From the NCBI GenBank assembly GCA_005884125.1, contig VAXP01000047.1, positions 1 to 49,142 of the forward strand: a stretch of DNA of 49,142 nucleotides, in the 5' to 3' direction. The notes under the pieces are model-generated. The model did no database searches. It worked only from the letters and a program-made list of their open reading frames with translations, and was not told where the DNA came from. The stretch comes from Actinomycetota bacterium. GTDB taxonomy: Bacteria; Actinomycetota; Acidimicrobiia; Acidimicrobiales; AC-35. Within the stretch, counting starts at the first letter, position 1. Every line of letters begins with the position of its first letter. The position numbers and the translations under genes were made by a program. Shown here one piece after another: positions 28,995-38,434 of this stretch.

Positions 28995-29001
28995 CGCTGC
29001 G

Positions 29002-29031
29002 ATTCTGGGTGAGCACTCACTCAGCTGTCAA
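29002..29031 (-). promoter_or_regulatory. tetR-mmpl promoter with operator dyad in the spacer
   Basis: Minus strand TTGACAgcTGAGTGAGTGCTCAcccAGAAT; TGAG...CTCA dyad at 29010-29023. Confidence 0.65.
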
Positions 29032-29063
29032 GGCCGCGTTGCTGGCAACACGGCCCGTTTGGG

Positions 29064-29912
29064 TCACGGTCTGACGAATCGCTTGATGAAGCCGAGGGCC
29101 GTGTCGGCGACCTCCCGCCAGCCGCCGTCGATGGTGAGGGAGTGGCCCCGGCCCGGCATCTGCACGATCTCGGTCTCGCTCTTGTTGCGCTTCTGCTTCT
29201 TGTAAGAGGCGTTGGCGATGGCCCACGGCACCACGTGGTCCTTTTCGCCGCTCATGATGAGCAACGGGCCCCGCTCCGGGTTCTTGGAGCGCACCTTGGC
29301 TTCGGTCCAGGGGTTCAGGTTGGCCGCGGCCGCCTGGAATATGGGAGCCCCCGAGCCCGGCACCGCGTAGGTCTCGTACAGCTCCTTGGCTTCGTCCTCG
29401 CTCACGGCGTTGGCGAACGCGTAGCGGAACTGCTCGTAGGTGAGGGGGACAGCCCGGCCCCGGTTGGCGGGATTGTGGAGCACGGGTGCCGCCGACCTGA
29501 GGGCGGAGATGGGGAGGGGCAGGACGCCGCGGAAGGGCGCCGGGTCGACGGCGACGGAAGCGGCCGAGACGCCCCGGCCGGCCAGGATCTGGGTGAGCAG
29601 GCCACCAAAGGAGTGCCCGACGATGGCGGGCCTGGTGTTGAGCTTCCTGATCACGTCCTCGAAGTGGTCGGCGACCTGCCCCACCGTCTTGTGGGCGAAC
29701 ACCTCCGGGTGCTCCTTGGCGGCCTCGACCGTGTCGGGGTCGTCCGGCCATCCGGGCGCCAGCGTCGTGTAGCCCGCCTCGTCGAAGACGGTCCGCCAGC
29801 GGTCCCAGCTGGTCGGGAGCAGCCACAGGCCGTGGACGAACACGACCGGGGTGCGTCCTGACCCATTGGCCTGATCGAGCTGCTCCTCTTCATGCTCGGT
29901 TATGACTGCCAT
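29064..29912 (-). CDS. alpha/beta hydrolase
   Basis: VVFVHGLWLLPTSWDRWR, AIVGHSFGGLLTQ nucleophile elbow, GEKDHVVP, GRGHSLTID. Confidence 0.92.
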   Translation of the reverse strand: MAVITEHEEEQLDQANGSGRTPVVFVHGLWLLPTSWDRWRTVFDEAGYTTLAPGWPDDPDTVEAAKEHPEVFAHKTVGQVADHFEDVIRKLNTRPAIVGHSFGGLLTQILAGRGVSAASVAVDPAPFRGVLPLPISALRSAAPVLHNPANRGRAVPLTYEQFRYAFANAVSEDEAKELYETYAVPGSGAPIFQAAAANLNPWTEAKVRSKNPERGPLLIMSGEKDHVVPWAIANASYKKQKRNKSETEIVQMPGRGHSLTIDGGWREVADTALGFIKRFVRP

Positions 29913-30148
29913 CTCGGGTCCCCCTCCACGCTGCCGGCCGCACGTTTTGCGCCTCGGCAGGGCCCGGCGGACGGACCATCTCGACGCCGGCTCAGCCGAC
30001 CTCGGTCGCCCCCCGGAGACCCTGTGCCCACACCGTAACCAGCGCCGAGCCAAATCGGGAGTCCCCGGCGCGCCATCCGTTGGGGACGAACTCCGCGATC
30101 GATCCGCACCCGGTACACAACGCCGTCACTCGGACCCGGTGGACGCGC

Positions 30149-30874
30149 TCAGGTCGGCCCGAACCGCTCCACCCGGATGTCGGGCGTGGGGAAGCCGGCG
30201 TCGATCAGGAGATCGGTGGCGGAATCGGCGAAGCCGGCTGAGCCGCAGACGTAGGCGACCGAGTCCTTTTCCATGGAGCCGGCGAGATCGGCCCGGTTGA
30301 GGCGTCCCGGCGGTCGCGTCCATCCCGGTGGGGGCCGGCGGGTGTAGACGATCGCCGTCTCCGGACCAGGCAGCTCTCCGGCGTAGTAGAGCTCGGCCTG
30401 GCTGCGGGCCGAGACGATGAGGCGCACGAGGTCCGGGCGTCCCATGCCCCGGGCCAGGCGGAGCATGGCCATCAGGGGCACCACTCCGGAGCCGCCGCCG
30501 ATGAGGAGCGCGGGGGTGTCGCCCCGCCACACGAACCAGCCGCCGATGGGACCGCGGATCTCCAAGGAGTCGCCGGGCGCGGCCACGTCGTGCAGGAAGC
30601 TGGAGACCTCTCCGTCGGGGAGGCGCTCGACGGTGAGCTCTATCTCGGCCGACCCGTCGGGGGGACTGGCGACCGAGTAGGACCGGGAGGCCGTGTAGCC
30701 GTCGGGGGCGGTGAGGCGCACCACGTAGTGCTGGCCGGCCAGGTGGGGTGACGGTTCGGGCAGCGCCAGGCGGAACGTCTTGGCCGTGGCCGTCTCGGGC
30801 CGGACCTCGACCAGGGTGGCCGTCTGCCACCGGCCCGGTCGGGGCGGTGGTACCGCCGGCGGTGCCTCAGTCAC
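30149..30874 (-). CDS. FAD/NAD(P)-binding ferredoxin-reductase-type oxidoreductase
   Basis: GQHYVVRLTAPDGYTASRSYSVASPP (RxYS), LLIGGGSGVVPLMAMLR, AYVCGSAGFADSATDLL. Confidence 0.88.
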   Translation of the reverse strand: MTEAPPAVPPPRPGRWQTATLVEVRPETATAKTFRLALPEPSPHLAGQHYVVRLTAPDGYTASRSYSVASPPDGSAEIELTVERLPDGEVSSFLHDVAAPGDSLEIRGPIGGWFVWRGDTPALLIGGGSGVVPLMAMLRLARGMGRPDLVRLIVSARSQAELYYAGELPGPETAIVYTRRPPPGWTRPPGRLNRADLAGSMEKDSVAYVCGSAGFADSATDLLIDAGFPTPDIRVERFGPT

Positions 30875-31475
30875 CCTGATAGCGCTGTTCGAGCCACGGG
30901 TCGCCCCGGTCGTGGTAGCCGTTCTGCTCCCAAAACCCCGGCTCGTCGTGGTCGAGGAGCTGCAGCCCGGCCACCCACTTGGCGCTCTTCCAGAAGTAGA
31001 GGTGGGGGACGAGCAGCCGGGCCGGACCACCGTGCTCGACCGGAAGGGGCCTCCCGTCGTAGCTCCATACGACCCACGCCTTGCCATCGGTCACGTCGGC
31101 CAGGGGCAGGTTGGTGGTGTAGCCCGTGTGCCCAACGGCCAGGACGTGTGTCGCGGACGGCAGAGGCCGGGCCAGGGCCAGCAGGGTGTCGACCGACACG
31201 CCCCCGAAGCTGACACCCAGCTTGGACCAGGTGGTGACGCAGTGAATGTCGCCCTGGAAGGTGGAAGGGGGAAGGGCGTGCATCTCATCCCAGGTCCAGG
31301 TCTTGTGCTGCTCGACCAACCCTTCGACGGTGAAGGTCCAGGTGTCGGTCGCCAGCCTGGGTGTCGGCTCGGCGGTGAGGACGGGCCAGTCGCTCCCGAC
31401 GTCGTACTGGCCGGGCGGGAGCCGGGCGTCCCGAGGGCCCCGGTCTCGGCGACGGAAGCCTCTGGTGAAGCTCAT
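30867..31475 (-). CDS. sulfite-oxidase-like molybdopterin oxidoreductase
   Basis: WTFTVEGLVEQHKTWTWDEMHALPPSTFQGDIHCVTTWSKLGVSFGGVSVDTLL; 8-bp overlap with the FAD reductase. Confidence 0.9.
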   Translation of the reverse strand: MSFTRGFRRRDRGPRDARLPPGQYDVGSDWPVLTAEPTPRLATDTWTFTVEGLVEQHKTWTWDEMHALPPSTFQGDIHCVTTWSKLGVSFGGVSVDTLLALARPLPSATHVLAVGHTGYTTNLPLADVTDGKAWVVWSYDGRPLPVEHGGPARLLVPHLYFWKSAKWVAGLQLLDHDEPGFWEQNGYHDRGDPWLEQRYQGD

Positions 31476-31598
31476 CTGGCCGCTCCTCTCGAGGTCGAAC
31501 CAGGGCCGGCCCGAGGGTCGGGCACGGACGGGTAGGGACGCTCATAGCCTGGCACCGGTCTGATCTGAGGGCCGAGCCCGGCCCATGGGCGGCCCATC

Positions 31599-32543
<945 letters not shown>

Positions 32544-32571
32544 GCGTGCGGCCTGGGTGTCCCCCGGAAGT

Positions 32572-32588
32572 CTTGAGTGAGTGTCAAG
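32572..32588. promoter_or_regulatory. candidate TetR operator
   Basis: CTTGA-GTGAGTG-TCAAG, 17 bp upstream of the ATG at 32606. Confidence 0.5.
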
Positions 32589-32605
32589 AGCCGTACCATG
32601 GTCCG

Positions 32606-33154
32606 ATGCCCCGCACCCGGGCCGACGTGGCCCGCACCGACAAGCTCGACGAGATCGTCGAGGCCGCCCGGGGACGCCTCGTCGACGGCGGCTACGGAGC
32701 GCTGTCTGTGGCCGACATCGCCCGCCAGCTGGGCGTGGCCCAGAACGCCATCTACTGGTACTTCCCCACCAAGGACCACCTGCTGGTGGCGGCGGTCGAA
32801 GGAATCCTGCACGACATCCTGGACTGCAAGCCCAAACGGGGTGCCGCCGTCGATCGGGTGCTCTGGTTCGCCGAGCGGTTGCACGAGTTCCAGGACCTGC
32901 GCCTCACCATTCGCGAGCGGGCCCGGTCCTCGGAGGCGGTGGCTGCCTTCGAGCGCAACGTCGTGGGCCTGCTGCGGCTCCTGCTCGTCAACTCCTTGAG
33001 CGAGGTGGCGACTCCCGATCACATCGACGACGCCGCCGACGCGGTCATGGCCCTGTGCGAGGGTGTCCTGCTCCGGGACATAAGCGCGGCCCACCGCAGG
33101 CGCCTGTTGCGCTTCGGCATCGAGCGCCTCCTCGGTCCCGAATCCACGGTCTGA
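32606..33154 (+). CDS. TetR/AcrR family regulator
   Basis: KLDEIVEAARGRLVDGGYGALSVADIARQLGVAQNAIYWYFPTKDHLLVAAVEGI. Confidence 0.92.
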   Translation: MPRTRADVARTDKLDEIVEAARGRLVDGGYGALSVADIARQLGVAQNAIYWYFPTKDHLLVAAVEGILHDILDCKPKRGAAVDRVLWFAERLHEFQDLRLTIRERARSSEAVAAFERNVVGLLRLLLVNSLSEVATPDHIDDAADAVMALCEGVLLRDISAAHRRRLLRFGIERLLGPESTV

Positions 33155-33167
33155 GCCGTGTTGCCCG

Positions 33168-33788
33168 TCAGCGGGACGGCGTGCGGGCGGGCCCGGCCCA
33201 GCCTGACCCCCGCCTGATCCTCGGAAGGAGGGCGGGCACCCTCTCCCGGTAGCGCTCGTACTGGGTGGGATCGTCGAGCAGAGCCACCAGGCGAGCTTCC
33301 TCCTGGCGGGTGAACCACTGCGCCCCGAGGGCCAGGACGACGCAGGCCACGGCCACCATCGGATAGCCCGTGACCAGGAAGCTGCCGAGCTGGAAGGCGA
33401 TGGCGGCGGCGTAGATCGGATGGCGGACGCGCCCGTAGGCGCCGGAGGTCTTTAGCTCGAGGCGGCCGTGCTCCTCGAAGAACGGAGTGAAGGACCGCAC
33501 CCTGAACCCGATCTGACGGTCGGCCACGGTGCCGACTGCCGAGGCGGCAACGACGATGACCCAGCCCAGCGCCGCCATCCCGGCCCGCGGATGGAGGCGA
33601 CCGGCGAAGGTCCAGCGGTGGAGGACGGCGACCAGGGCGCCGACCCCGCCGAAAGAACCCAGCAGCATCACGTAGGTGAGGGTGCGCCGCCTCCTCCAGA
33701 ACTCGAACCAGCGCCAGAAGACGAAGAAGTACAACGTCGCGGCCGCCGGTAGCACCGCCATCCAGGCCAGCAGCTGCCTCCACCGCAT
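33168..33788 (-). CDS. isoprenylcysteine methyltransferase (ICMT/NnrU-like) membrane protein
   Basis: TM helices and KTSGAYGRVRHPIYAAAIAFQLGSFLVTG...QEEARLVALLDDPTQYERYRERVPALLPR. Confidence 0.85.
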   Translation of the reverse strand: MRWRQLLAWMAVLPAAATLYFFVFWRWFEFWRRRRTLTYVMLLGSFGGVGALVAVLHRWTFAGRLHPRAGMAALGWVIVVAASAVGTVADRQIGFRVRSFTPFFEEHGRLELKTSGAYGRVRHPIYAAAIAFQLGSFLVTGYPMVAVACVVLALGAQWFTRQEEARLVALLDDPTQYERYRERVPALLPRIRRGSGWAGPARTPSR

Positions 33789-33883
33789 GTCGGTTCGGAG
33801 TGTATGGCCTGCAGCGCCGGGAGCCAGCAGCCCGGCGCCGGCCCGAGGCAAGCTGTGCCTCCATCTGGCGGCCGGGGAGAGGC

Positions 33884-34327
33884 GTGGAGGACTGCTTCAT
33901 CTGCGACAAGCACCGCCAGGGCGACGCCGCCCAGGGCGGAGTCATCTACGACGACGACCTCGTCTACGCCGGTCACGTCCACGCCCTCAACGGACCCACC
34001 GCCTACCGGGGCTATCTCATGGTCGAGCCCAAGCGCCATGCCGAGGGCCTGGGCGACCTGACCGACGAGGAGGCCGCCGCCATCGGGCGTTTGGTCAACA
34101 GGCTGGCGCGCGCCCTCAAGGAGGCGACGGGAGCCGAGCACGTGTACAGCTTTGTGTTCGGCGACGCTGTTCCCCACCTCCACGTCCATCTGGCACCGAG
34201 GTACCCGGGCACGCCCCGTGAGTACTGGGGGGCGCGCCTGAACGACTGGCCCCATGCCCCGCGCGTCGACCCCGCGGGGATGGGCGACGTCGTGGCTGGT
34301 CTGCGCCAGTACCTCAGGGGCGGCTGA
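33884..34327 (+). CDS. HIT family protein
   Basis: CFICDKH N-terminus and VPHLHVHLAPR (HxHxH). Confidence 0.92.
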   Translation: MEDCFICDKHRQGDAAQGGVIYDDDLVYAGHVHALNGPTAYRGYLMVEPKRHAEGLGDLTDEEAAAIGRLVNRLARALKEATGAEHVYSFVFGDAVPHLHVHLAPRYPGTPREYWGARLNDWPHAPRVDPAGMGDVVAGLRQYLRGG

Positions 34328-34334
34328 GGAGGGC

Positions 34335-35186
34335 TCAGGCCGGGGGCTGGGGGAGGCGCCGGCACAGGAGCTGGCCGCCTCCTGACGCCACCATGCGGCC
34401 CTCGACCGACCAGAGGCGCCCGGTCCAGCCCATCAGCCCGTGGCGGGCCACGGGGGCGTAGCCGTCGCACAGGAGCCACTCCGAGTGGGGCTGGGGATCG
34501 TGGAAGGCGACGTAGAGGTCGAGGCTGGGCGCGTAGAACTCGGGTGGCCCGGTGACGTGCTGGCGGGAGGCCGCGGGCCAGCTCTGCACGTCGATGAGCA
34601 CCACCGAACGGCAGGCGTCCACCCACGGATCGGCAAAGGTCGCGGTGGGCTTGAACCGGCACCACTCCTGCCACACGGGCGGAAGGGGCGCGGGCGGCGG
34701 CCAGTCGACACGGAAGTCGATGGGCTTGGAGTCGAGGTTGTTCCAGAAGGGGAAGGGGGGCTTGCCCTCGACGCCCGCCCCGGCCAGGAGCTCGGGAATC
34801 GACTTGAGCTCGTCGGGCCCGGGGAGGCGGGGGGCTTCGGCCAGGTCGTGCTCGAGGCCCATCACGTCCCCGATCGACCACGCCGTTCCCTCCAGGATGC
34901 GCCTGCCGTCCTGGCTGACCTCGACCCTGTGGGCTGCCGCAGTGCGGGCGCCGCGCAGCTCGGTGACGGTGATGTCGACGGTGTCGAAGGCGGCGACCCC
35001 GAGGTAGTGGCAGAAGAAGCTGGCCGGCCTGGCGAACGGCGTGGTGGCGGCGACGGCCCTGAGCGCGGTCGACGCCAGGTAGCCGCCCATCGGTCCCCAG
35101 ATCTCCCACTCGGCGCTGAGCTTGGCCCGGAAGCGGGCCTCGTCGACGCGCTCGACCGCCGTGTCCTGCCCCAAATCGCCCATGGC
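34335..35186 (-). CDS. TesB-like acyl-CoA thioesterase family protein
   Basis: WGPMGGYLASTALRAVAATTPFARPASFFCHYLGVAAFDTVDITVTELRGARTAAAHRVEVSQDGRRILEGTAW double-hotdog pattern. Confidence 0.82.
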   Translation of the reverse strand, partial: AMGDLGQDTAVERVDEARFRAKLSAEWEIWGPMGGYLASTALRAVAATTPFARPASFFCHYLGVAAFDTVDITVTELRGARTAAAHRVEVSQDGRRILEGTAWSIGDVMGLEHDLAEAPRLPGPDELKSIPELLAGAGVEGKPPFPFWNNLDSKPIDFRVDWPPPAPLPPVWQEWCRFKPTATFADPWVDACRSVVLIDVQSWPAASRQHVTGPPEFYAPSLDLYVAFHDPQPHSEWLLCDGYAPVARHGLMGWTGRLWSVEGRMVASGGGQLLCRRLPQPPA

Positions 35187-35281
35187 CCGCAGCGTAGGAG
35201 ACATGGATGAGCGGGCCGCCACCTATTCGGACGGCGGGGCCGGGTCGCGCCGTCACGAGCCTCGGCCCGGCCGCGGACTGG

Positions 35282-35752
35282 TCATCGCGTCGGCCCCAGG
35301 GCGGCCACGTAGATGGCCGAGGGGTTGCCCGGCTGCCAACCGGGCAAGGGGTCGATCGTGTCGACCTGCACGAAGCCCCGCCCCTCCCAGAAGGCCCGGG
35401 TCGCCTCGTAGGGCGGGTAGCCGGCCGAGCCGTCGAGGGTTTTGGCCAGCACCACGCGCACGCCGCCGGCCGCGAGATCGTCGAGGACGCGGCCCAAGAG
35501 ACGCGTCCCCAGCCCCTGCCCGCGCCGGGAGGCCTCGACGGCTGCCCACAGCATCTCCGCCCCCCGGCTGCCACGGGCGGCGGCCACGGCGAAGCCCACG
35601 ACCTCGCCCCCATCCGCGATCACCCAGCCGCGGTGCCGGCCCAGGTCCATGGCCACCTGGCCGGCCACGTCGGGCGTGAAGAAGTCGGGCAGGCCCGCCA
35701 CGACCCCGAGGCAGGCGTCGAGGTCGGCCGGGGACCAGGGGCGGACGACCAT
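35282..35752 (-). CDS. GNAT acetyltransferase
   Basis: MVVRPWSPADLDACLGVVAGLPDFF...WAAVEASRRGQGLGTRLLGRVLDDL...ATRAFWEGRGFVQVDTIDPLPGWQPGNP. Start approximate. Confidence 0.88.
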   Translation of the reverse strand: MVVRPWSPADLDACLGVVAGLPDFFTPDVAGQVAMDLGRHRGWVIADGGEVVGFAVAAARGSRGAEMLWAAVEASRRGQGLGTRLLGRVLDDLAAGGVRVVLAKTLDGSAGYPPYEATRAFWEGRGFVQVDTIDPLPGWQPGNPSAIYVAALGPTR

Positions 35753-35772
35753 GCCACCGTCGGCGCCTGGGC

Positions 35773-37566
35773 TCAAGGCTGGTCGAGGAGGGCGCGCACG
35801 GCCTCGTCCACGCTCAGCACGCCTCGAGGGCGCAGGCTGGCCTGATGGACGAGGGCAGCCTGGACCGCGGGCAGGAAGAAGTCCCCGGCGTGAGACCCGG
35901 CCGCGGCCTCGCCCTTCTCGGCCACGAAGCCCACCGCGCTCACCACCCCGGAAGAGTCCACCGCCCCGGTGGCGGCGACCGTGCGCCCGTGGGCGAGGTC
36001 GCGCGATCCGAGCATGTCGGCCAGGAGGAGGGCGTAGACGAGACCCCCCGATGGCCCGCCTATGGGCCGGGACCGGAAGCTGACCTGGAAGGGCAGGGAG
36101 AAGGAGGCGTGGCGCGTCTCGAGCACGACCGGAAGCCGGCCCTGACCCTCGCGGCCGGACGGGAGCGGCACGGGGACGAACACCGTCCGCCCCTCGCGCT
36201 CGACCGTGAGCACGGACGCCCCCGCGCCCTGGTGGCCGCGGACGAGGCGCTCCACGTCCGAGCCCAGGTGGACGGCGGCGCCGTTCACGGCCGTGATGAC
36301 GTCGTCGGGGCGAAGGGCGAGGGACCCGCCGGAGCCCGCCAGCTGGACGACCCGGGCTCCGTCACCGCCGGCGTGGACGTCGATCCCGGCCGCCCTGGCC
36401 CCGGCCACGGCCGCCTCCTGCTGGGCCTGGCGGAAGAGCTCCTCGTCCTGACGTCTCACCTCGGCCAGCTCGGAGACGGAGGGGGCCCGGCCCCGGATGG
36501 GGAACCTGCGCCGGCGTGACGCGACGGCCAGCAGGGCCGACCAGGCCGAGGGCCGGTCGAGACGGACGGGGAGGAGGAGGTAGCGCCCGTGCACACCGTG
36601 CACGGGCGTGCCGGTCACGGTGACGTCCTGGGAGATGTCGATGGGCTTCAGCGGGGTCACCACCATCATGGGCGGGTGGTAGGCGAAGCCGGCGATGACC
36701 AGGACGGCGACAGCCACCACGCCGGCTCCGATCCGGACCGGCCACGGCACGGGCTGGCGGACTGCGACCTCGTCGGGTCGGGCCGGCCCTGAGGGCTGAC
36801 CGAGCAGGAGGGTGGGGAAGGGCCACCCGCTCGACCGCACCGATCGCCCCGGGCGTACGACGGTGAAGGAGAGCGGCGTGGTCCTGGCTGCCGGTTGGGG
36901 CCACGACCTGGCCACCCTCCGCCAGTCGGCCGTGGCCGCGGCCCGGAGCTCCCTGACCTTGGCCGCGAACCCGCCCTCGGCCATGTCGGGGAGGAGACGG
37001 CGCTGGACCACGGGCTGGTCGTAGATGAGGCCGAAGAAGGCCCGCCGTTCGATGACGAAGACACGCATGGGTGTCGTCGCTCGCACCAGGGCAGGCTGGG
37101 GACCGAACCCGAGGATGGCCACGTCGCCCACGTGGTCGCCGGGCCCGAGCTGGCCCACCTTCCTGCCCGCCTTGACGAGCTCGGCCGTCCCCTCCTGGAC
37201 GAGGAAGAACCAGTAGCCGATGCGGTCCTCCCGCAGCAGCACGTCTCCGGGATCGAGCTCGACCTCGTCCGCGGCCAGGGCCCAGCGCCGGATGACGGAG
37301 CGGCGAAGGCCGCTCAAGACGGGGTGGGCGGCCAGGCGGCGGTGGTGGTCTCCCCACGCCACCCGGCCCAGGAGCACCCGCAGCTCGGTGCGGAGATCGA
37401 ACCCGGTGCGGTAGGGCTCCGCCATCCGCACATCGGCGTGATGGTCGGGACCGATCTGGAGCCCGGGGCCCGCCTGGGGGTCGTCGGGGGCGGGGACCGA
37501 CCGGGTGGAGTCGTCCCGCGGCCCTTCAGGTGGTGGGGGCCACCGTGTGGGACGGGTTCCTCTCAT
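35773..37566 (-). CDS. cNMP-binding domain / TM / PDZ / Lon-like S16 protease fusion
   Basis: VELDPGDVLLREDRIGYWFFLVQEGTAELVKAGRKVGQLGPGDHVGDVAILGFGPQPALVRATTPMRVFVIERRAFFGLI (cNMP); VRIGAGVVAVAVLVIAGFAYHPP (TM); SLALRPDDVITAVNGAAVHLGSDVERLVR (PDZ); IGGPSGGLVYALLLADML and AVGFVAEKGEAAAGSHAGDFFLP (S16 Ser and Lys). Confidence 0.88.
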   Translation of the reverse strand: MRGTRPTRWPPPPEGPRDDSTRSVPAPDDPQAGPGLQIGPDHHADVRMAEPYRTGFDLRTELRVLLGRVAWGDHHRRLAAHPVLSGLRRSVIRRWALAADEVELDPGDVLLREDRIGYWFFLVQEGTAELVKAGRKVGQLGPGDHVGDVAILGFGPQPALVRATTPMRVFVIERRAFFGLIYDQPVVQRRLLPDMAEGGFAAKVRELRAAATADWRRVARSWPQPAARTTPLSFTVVRPGRSVRSSGWPFPTLLLGQPSGPARPDEVAVRQPVPWPVRIGAGVVAVAVLVIAGFAYHPPMMVVTPLKPIDISQDVTVTGTPVHGVHGRYLLLPVRLDRPSAWSALLAVASRRRRFPIRGRAPSVSELAEVRRQDEELFRQAQQEAAVAGARAAGIDVHAGGDGARVVQLAGSGGSLALRPDDVITAVNGAAVHLGSDVERLVRGHQGAGASVLTVEREGRTVFVPVPLPSGREGQGRLPVVLETRHASFSLPFQVSFRSRPIGGPSGGLVYALLLADMLGSRDLAHGRTVAATGAVDSSGVVSAVGFVAEKGEAAAGSHAGDFFLPAVQAALVHQASLRPRGVLSVDEAVRALLDQP

Positions 37567-37706
37567 GGCCGGGCTCGCGTTCTGGCGGGTTCGCGGGAGA
37601 CGAGGCCTTTAGCCTGCCACTGGTCGGTGGTGGCCTCGCGGCGGTGCCCGGGGACGATGAGCCACAGCTTAATGAAGCAGAAGCCTCATGACCCTCGCCC
37701 GCGTGG

Positions 37707-38036
37707 TTGAATATGGAGCCGATGGAGGAAGCCGCCCTACGGGCCATCGCCAGTCCCCGGCGCCGGGAGATCCTCCGCCTGGTGTGGGACCGCGAGCTGT
37801 CGTCGGGGGACATCGCCTCGCACTTCGACGTCAGCTGGCCCGCCATCTCCCAGAACCTGCGGGTGCTGGAGGGGGCCGAGCTGGTGCGCACCCGACGGTG
37901 CGGGACGGCCCGCCTCTATCGGGCCAACCGGTCCCGGCTGGGGCCGCTCAGGGCCGTCCTGGTGAAGATGTGGGAGGCCGATCTCGATCGCCTGGCCGAG
38001 CTGGCTGAGGACGAGGAGCGCAGCGCCAGCACCTGA
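37707..38036 (+). CDS. ArsR-family HTH regulator
   Basis: MEEAALRAIASPRRREILRLVWDRELSSGDIASHFDVSWPAISQNLRVLEGAELVRTRRCGTARLYRAN. Confidence 0.9.
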   Translation: MNMEPMEEAALRAIASPRRREILRLVWDRELSSGDIASHFDVSWPAISQNLRVLEGAELVRTRRCGTARLYRANRSRLGPLRAVLVKMWEADLDRLAELAEDEERSAST

Positions 38037-38066
38037 GGCCCGGTGCCGGGCGCGAGCGGCTCGCGG

Positions 38067-38417
38067 TCAGGGGAGGGGACGGGCCCCCACGCTGAAGGCG
38101 TCGCCTTCCAGCACCACGGCCGTCAGCCCCGTCTCGGTGCCGGCGCCGTGGACCTCGCCCTTGGCCCAGTAGGCGGCCTGGCCCCGTGAGATGGCCACGG
38201 CTTCGCCGTCGTCGCCCGACACCCAGCCTTCCCCTTCGATGACGCAGAAGAGCTGACCGAGGCGCGTCTCGTGCCGTCCCACCACACCGCCGGGGCCGAG
38301 GTACATGCACACGGCCCGGGCCACGCCCTGCGGGTCGGTGAGGGGCGACAGGGTGAAGTCGCTCCCGAAGCGGTCGACGTGATGGCCGGCTGAGCGGTCG
38401 AAGGTGAACAGCAGCAT
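38067..38417 (-). CDS. cupin-domain protein
   Basis: GPGGVVGRHETRLGQLFCVIEGEGWVSGDDGEAVAISRGQAAYWAKGEVHGAG cupin motifs. Confidence 0.85.
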   Translation of the reverse strand: MLLFTFDRSAGHHVDRFGSDFTLSPLTDPQGVARAVCMYLGPGGVVGRHETRLGQLFCVIEGEGWVSGDDGEAVAISRGQAAYWAKGEVHGAGTETGLTAVVLEGDAFSVGARPLP

Positions 38418-38434
38418 GGAAAGAAGTTGGGGGC

